A stretch of 42,207 nt of DNA from Flavobacteriaceae bacterium (lineage in GTDB: Bacteria; Bacteroidota; Bacteroidia; Flavobacteriales; Flavobacteriaceae), in NCBI GenBank assembly GCA_015494075.1, contig WGBX01000138.1, positions 1 through 42,207 on the forward strand. Reading direction: 5' to 3'. Both the position numbers and the translations under genes were made by a program. Position 1 is the stretch's first letter, and each line of letters starts with the position of its first letter. The notes under the pieces are model-generated. The model did not search any database, was not told where the DNA came from, and saw nothing but the letters and a program-made list of their open reading frames with translations. Positions 39,138 to 42,207 of this stretch are shown piece after piece.

Positions 39138-40679
39138 TTATCTTGCTATTATTAACCAACCCGTAAGGGTTCTATTGTCCTTTAAATGAATAACGTAAAA
39201 GTAACCTGCCGTGGGCAAATCGGTTCCATTATCGTTTTTTCCTACAAATTGGTCGATATAATTATTTTTTTCGTAAACTTTAACCCCGCGGCGATCAAAA
39301 ATTTCGACTTTGTCAATACCGATTTGATCTGCTAAATAATCCAAAACCCACTTATCGTTTTTACCATCACCATTTGGAGAAATGCCTTGTGGCACCTTAC
39401 AAGGCGATGGATAAGTTTCAACCAAAACTTCAAATTCGTTTTGACAATTATCAGTAGTTATAATTACTTTATAAGTACCTGGCATATTTACGACAACCTT
39501 GGAATCAGAACTGATAGTTTGGCCTTGATCATTGAGCCATGTGTAAGTAATTTGATTATAATCATTTGTGTTTTTTATTTGGGCATCTAAATAAATGGCT
39601 TCATTTTCACAAATATAGGCTTGCGCCGGCAAATCTAATTGTAATGCGGGTAATTTTGTAACTGTTACTTGGTCAGATTCTTGTATTAAGTTGCCATGGC
39701 AGTCTATAAAACTACCTTCTAAAGTAAAAGTAGCTATATCATTCACAACGGCATCAATATTACCGGTTTGTCCTAAAAGCTGATGGTTTTCATCATACCA
39801 AGCCAGGCTCACGAGTCCGTCGGGGGTAAATTTATAGGCCTCTGGTTGTGTTTCCAAAACTTCCCATACGCCGGTGTTACGATTGGGGAGTCCGGTGCTG
39901 GTGTTATCGCCTGGAAAATTACCGCAGGTGTCAGGTAATAAAGCATCATTTTGAATTCCTAAGGTGGCTAAACCGCCGTTCCAAGTAGCGCAAACAGGTT
40001 TGTTTTTAACATGAATCTCAATACTATAATCTGCTTCATTTAAAACAATCATTTGGCTGCTTAGCTGATTTGTACAATCATATTGTGCTACGTTTTGGTA
40101 GATTATTTTAAACTGCCTATTTGGTGCGGTTCCGGTGGTTTTATATTTTAAAGCCAAATCCGAATTAGGAACACTAATATCTAAATCTTGGTAAACGCCC
40201 ATAATAGAAGCATATGAAATTTGATCTGCGTCATTCCAATAGGGGAGTTTATGATCGGGAATTTGAAGATCTTGTGTTAAATACCATTCATCTCGTATTT
40301 GAGCTAAAGTGGGCTGAAAAACCAAATCACCATTGGCTCCCACTATTATATGATCATATTTTTTGCCAAAAAAATAAAAATCGAAAGGTAAGGCAATTGC
40401 ATCACTATATGTATCGTCTTCTCTGAATAATTCTGTATTACCGTTTTTTGTAATCATAACATCATTTGCAGTTGAAAAATCATTATCCCATGTAAAGGGA
40501 ATTGCATTGACTACATAACGACTAGTTGTTGCGTATCCGGATAAAGCATTTAAATGAACTTGGTTTTCATTCATGCATAAAGTTTGATCAGGACCGGCGT
40601 CAATATGTTGAGCTAAAAATGAAGTGGAATAAAGATTAAATATTAAAAAAAAGCTGATAAAGTAATAATTTCTTTTCAT
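39138..40679 (-). CDS. T9SS type B sorting domain-containing secreted protein (gliding-motility-type CTD)
   Basis: Signal peptide; DAGPDQTLC; C-terminal VPQGISPNGDGKNDKWVLDYLADQIGIDKVEIFDRRGVKVYEKNNY...GYFYVIHLKDNRTLTGWLIIAR. Confidence 0.92.
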   Translation of the reverse strand: MKRNYYFISFFLIFNLYSTSFLAQHIDAGPDQTLCMNENQVHLNALSGYATTSRYVVNAIPFTWDNDFSTANDVMITKNGNTELFREDDTYSDAIALPFDFYFFGKKYDHIIVGANGDLVFQPTLAQIRDEWYLTQDLQIPDHKLPYWNDADQISYASIMGVYQDLDISVPNSDLALKYKTTGTAPNRQFKIIYQNVAQYDCTNQLSSQMIVLNEADYSIEIHVKNKPVCATWNGGLATLGIQNDALLPDTCGNFPGDNTSTGLPNRNTGVWEVLETQPEAYKFTPDGLVSLAWYDENHQLLGQTGNIDAVVNDIATFTLEGSFIDCHGNLIQESDQVTVTKLPALQLDLPAQAYICENEAIYLDAQIKNTNDYNQITYTWLNDQGQTISSDSKVVVNMPGTYKVIITTDNCQNEFEVLVETYPSPCKVPQGISPNGDGKNDKWVLDYLADQIGIDKVEIFDRRGVKVYEKNNYIDQFVGKNDNGTDLPTAGYFYVIHLKDNRTLTGWLIIAR

Positions 40680-40768
40680 AACTTTGTTAGTTGGTATTAA
40701 AACCAAAAATAAAAAATATTATTGTGATAAGCTTATAAAACATCCATATTTTCAGTAAAAGATATAGA

Positions 40769-41935
40769 ATGATTGAAAAAAAAGAAAATATTTACGAAAA
40801 AATAATTTTAATTGGTATTATAAATCAACAACAACCACTTGAAAAAGTAGACGAGTATTTAAAAGAATTAGCTTTTTTGGCAGAAACAGCAGGAGGTCAG
40901 GTGGTCAAACAATTTGTTCAAAAATTAGACAAACCCAATCCAAAAACATTCTTAGGAAGCGGTAAGTTGGAGGAAATACGACAATATATAATTGAAAACA
41001 AGGTCGATATTGTTATTTTTGATGATGAATTGTCGCCGGCACAACAAAAAAACTTAGAAAAAATTTTACAAATAAAAATTATGGACCGCACGCGATTAAT
41101 TTTAGATATTTTTGCCCAGCGTGCACAAACTTCTTATGCTCGTACACAAGTAGAATTGGCGCAATATCAATACTTATTGCCACGACTTACCGGTATGTGG
41201 ACGCACTTAGAGCGCCAGCGCGGTGGTATTGGAATGCGTGGTCCGGGAGAAACTGAAATTGAAACAGACCGGCGAATTATTAGAGATAAAATTGCACTTT
41301 TAAAAAAGAAATTAATAGCCATAGATAAACAAATGGCCACCCAACGAAGTAATCGGGGAAAAATGGTGCGGGCCGCCTTGGTAGGCTATACGAATGTCGG
41401 AAAAAGTACTTTAATGAATGTTTTAAGTAAGTCGGATGTGTTTGCTGAAAATAAGCTCTTTGCGACTTTGGATACAACCGTTCGTAAAATTGTAGTACAT
41501 AACATTCCTTTTTTACTGACGGATACAGTTGGATTTATAAGAAAACTTCCAACGCAATTAATAGAATCTTTTAAATCGACTTTGAACGAAGTTACTGAAG
41601 CAGATTTATTGATACATGTGGTTGATATATCGCACCCTAATTTTGAAGAACATATGCAAACCGTTCAACAAATTTTAGCAGAAATTAAAGCAGCAGATAA
41701 ACCATCTGTTATTGTTTTTAACAAAGTTGATTTGTTGCCTGATACTGAACAAAACCGTTTAGATAATTTGAACAAAACCTGGCTGGCTAAAAAACAGTCT
41801 CCAACTGTATTTATTTCGGCTGTTAAAAAAAATAATATTGAAGAATTGAAAAATATATTATATACAGAAGTTCGAAAAATACATATCAAACGGTTTCCTT
41901 ATAATGATTTTCTATATCCTGATTTAGAATTATGA
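40769..41935 (+). CDS. hflX: GTPase HflX
   Basis: LGSGKLEEIRQYI; IFDDELSPAQQKNLEK; QRGGIGMRGPGETEIETDRR; GYTNVGKSTLMNVL; DTVGFIRKLPTQLIESFKSTL; FNKVDLL. Confidence 0.97.
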   Translation: MIEKKENIYEKIILIGIINQQQPLEKVDEYLKELAFLAETAGGQVVKQFVQKLDKPNPKTFLGSGKLEEIRQYIIENKVDIVIFDDELSPAQQKNLEKILQIKIMDRTRLILDIFAQRAQTSYARTQVELAQYQYLLPRLTGMWTHLERQRGGIGMRGPGETEIETDRRIIRDKIALLKKKLIAIDKQMATQRSNRGKMVRAALVGYTNVGKSTLMNVLSKSDVFAENKLFATLDTTVRKIVVHNIPFLLTDTVGFIRKLPTQLIESFKSTLNEVTEADLLIHVVDISHPNFEEHMQTVQQILAEIKAADKPSVIVFNKVDLLPDTEQNRLDNLNKTWLAKKQSPTVFISAVKKNNIEELKNILYTEVRKIHIKRFPYNDFLYPDLEL

Positions 41936-42030
41936 AAAATTAACTACAATTTTATTACGATTAATGCTTTTTTAAGTTTTTAGTTTATTTAAGTTTTAAA
42001 TAGCACCATTTTTTTTAATTTTTTGGTATT

Positions 42031-42059
42031 TTTGAAGCCGAAAAAATGATGTACATTTG
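42031..42059 (+). promoter_or_regulatory. Candidate promoter upstream of the export-lipoprotein gene
   Basis: TTTG (42031-42034), 17-nt spacer, TACATTTG (42052-42059). Confidence 0.45.
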
Positions 42060-42095
42060 TACAAAATGCTTTTAAATTTTTAAGCTGTTAAAATT

Positions 42096-42207
42096 ATGAA
42101 AATAAATCACCTTATTTTGCCGGTATTGTTGCTTTTTTTACAATCATGTGTTCCTTATAAAGATATTATCTATGTGCAAGGATCTGAAAATGGCAATACA
42201 GTTGACG
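42096..42207 (+). CDS. Polysaccharide biosynthesis/export lipoprotein (Wza/BexD-like), 5' fragment truncated by window end
   Basis: MKINHLILPVLLLFLQSCVPYKDIIYVQGSENGNTVD...: lipobox and SCVPxKxIxYxQ start typical of Bacteroidota Wza-like proteins. Confidence 0.65.
   Translation, partial: MKINHLILPVLLLFLQSCVPYKDIIYVQGSENGNTVD

Noticed and set aside
41970-42000. ttaagtttt repeated in the hflX downstream spacer
   Set aside because: Low-complexity AT-rich sequence, imperfect, no stable hairpin

Overview
AT-rich chromosomal window from a Bacteroidota (probably Flavobacteriia-like) bacterium. It is densely coding and mostly housekeeping and cell-envelope genes. I see no tRNA/rRNA, CRISPR array, transposase or phage gene. 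Left to right: a contiguous F1Fo ATP synthase operon (atpBEFHAGDC); a SPOR-domain protein; an orphan cytochrome bd subunit II; alr and tdk; a hypothetical-rsmI-reductase operon; an alpha/beta hydrolase; lipB and an LD-carboxypeptidase; gldD; a three-gene cassette of cellulose-synthase-like GT2, DUF3131 protein and outer-membrane barrel; acpP-fabF-rnc-IPExxVDY; an OmpA/ugd/UDP-glucuronate decarboxylase/WcaJ-like/DPM1-like/DUF4296 run; HMG-CoA reductase; coaX-OMP-TPR-lptC; ChaN; rnhA; OsmC; a T9SS type B substrate/PorP-SprF/OmpA-PD40 operon; hflX; and the 5' end of a Wza/BexD-like export lipoprotein. Most interesting: (1) the GT2-DUF3131-OM barrel cassette at 16.2-20.4 kb, which looks like a minimal uncharacterised polysaccharide synthesis/export machine analogous to BcsA-BcsZ-BcsC; (2) RNA hairpins in the atp operon placed just after the multi-copy subunits (c, beta and weakly alpha), suggesting stoichiometry control; (3) a terminator-like hairpin encoded in the lptC signal peptide; (4) a strong excess of the tetranucleotide CCGG. 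All functional calls are from reading the translations; no database search was run.
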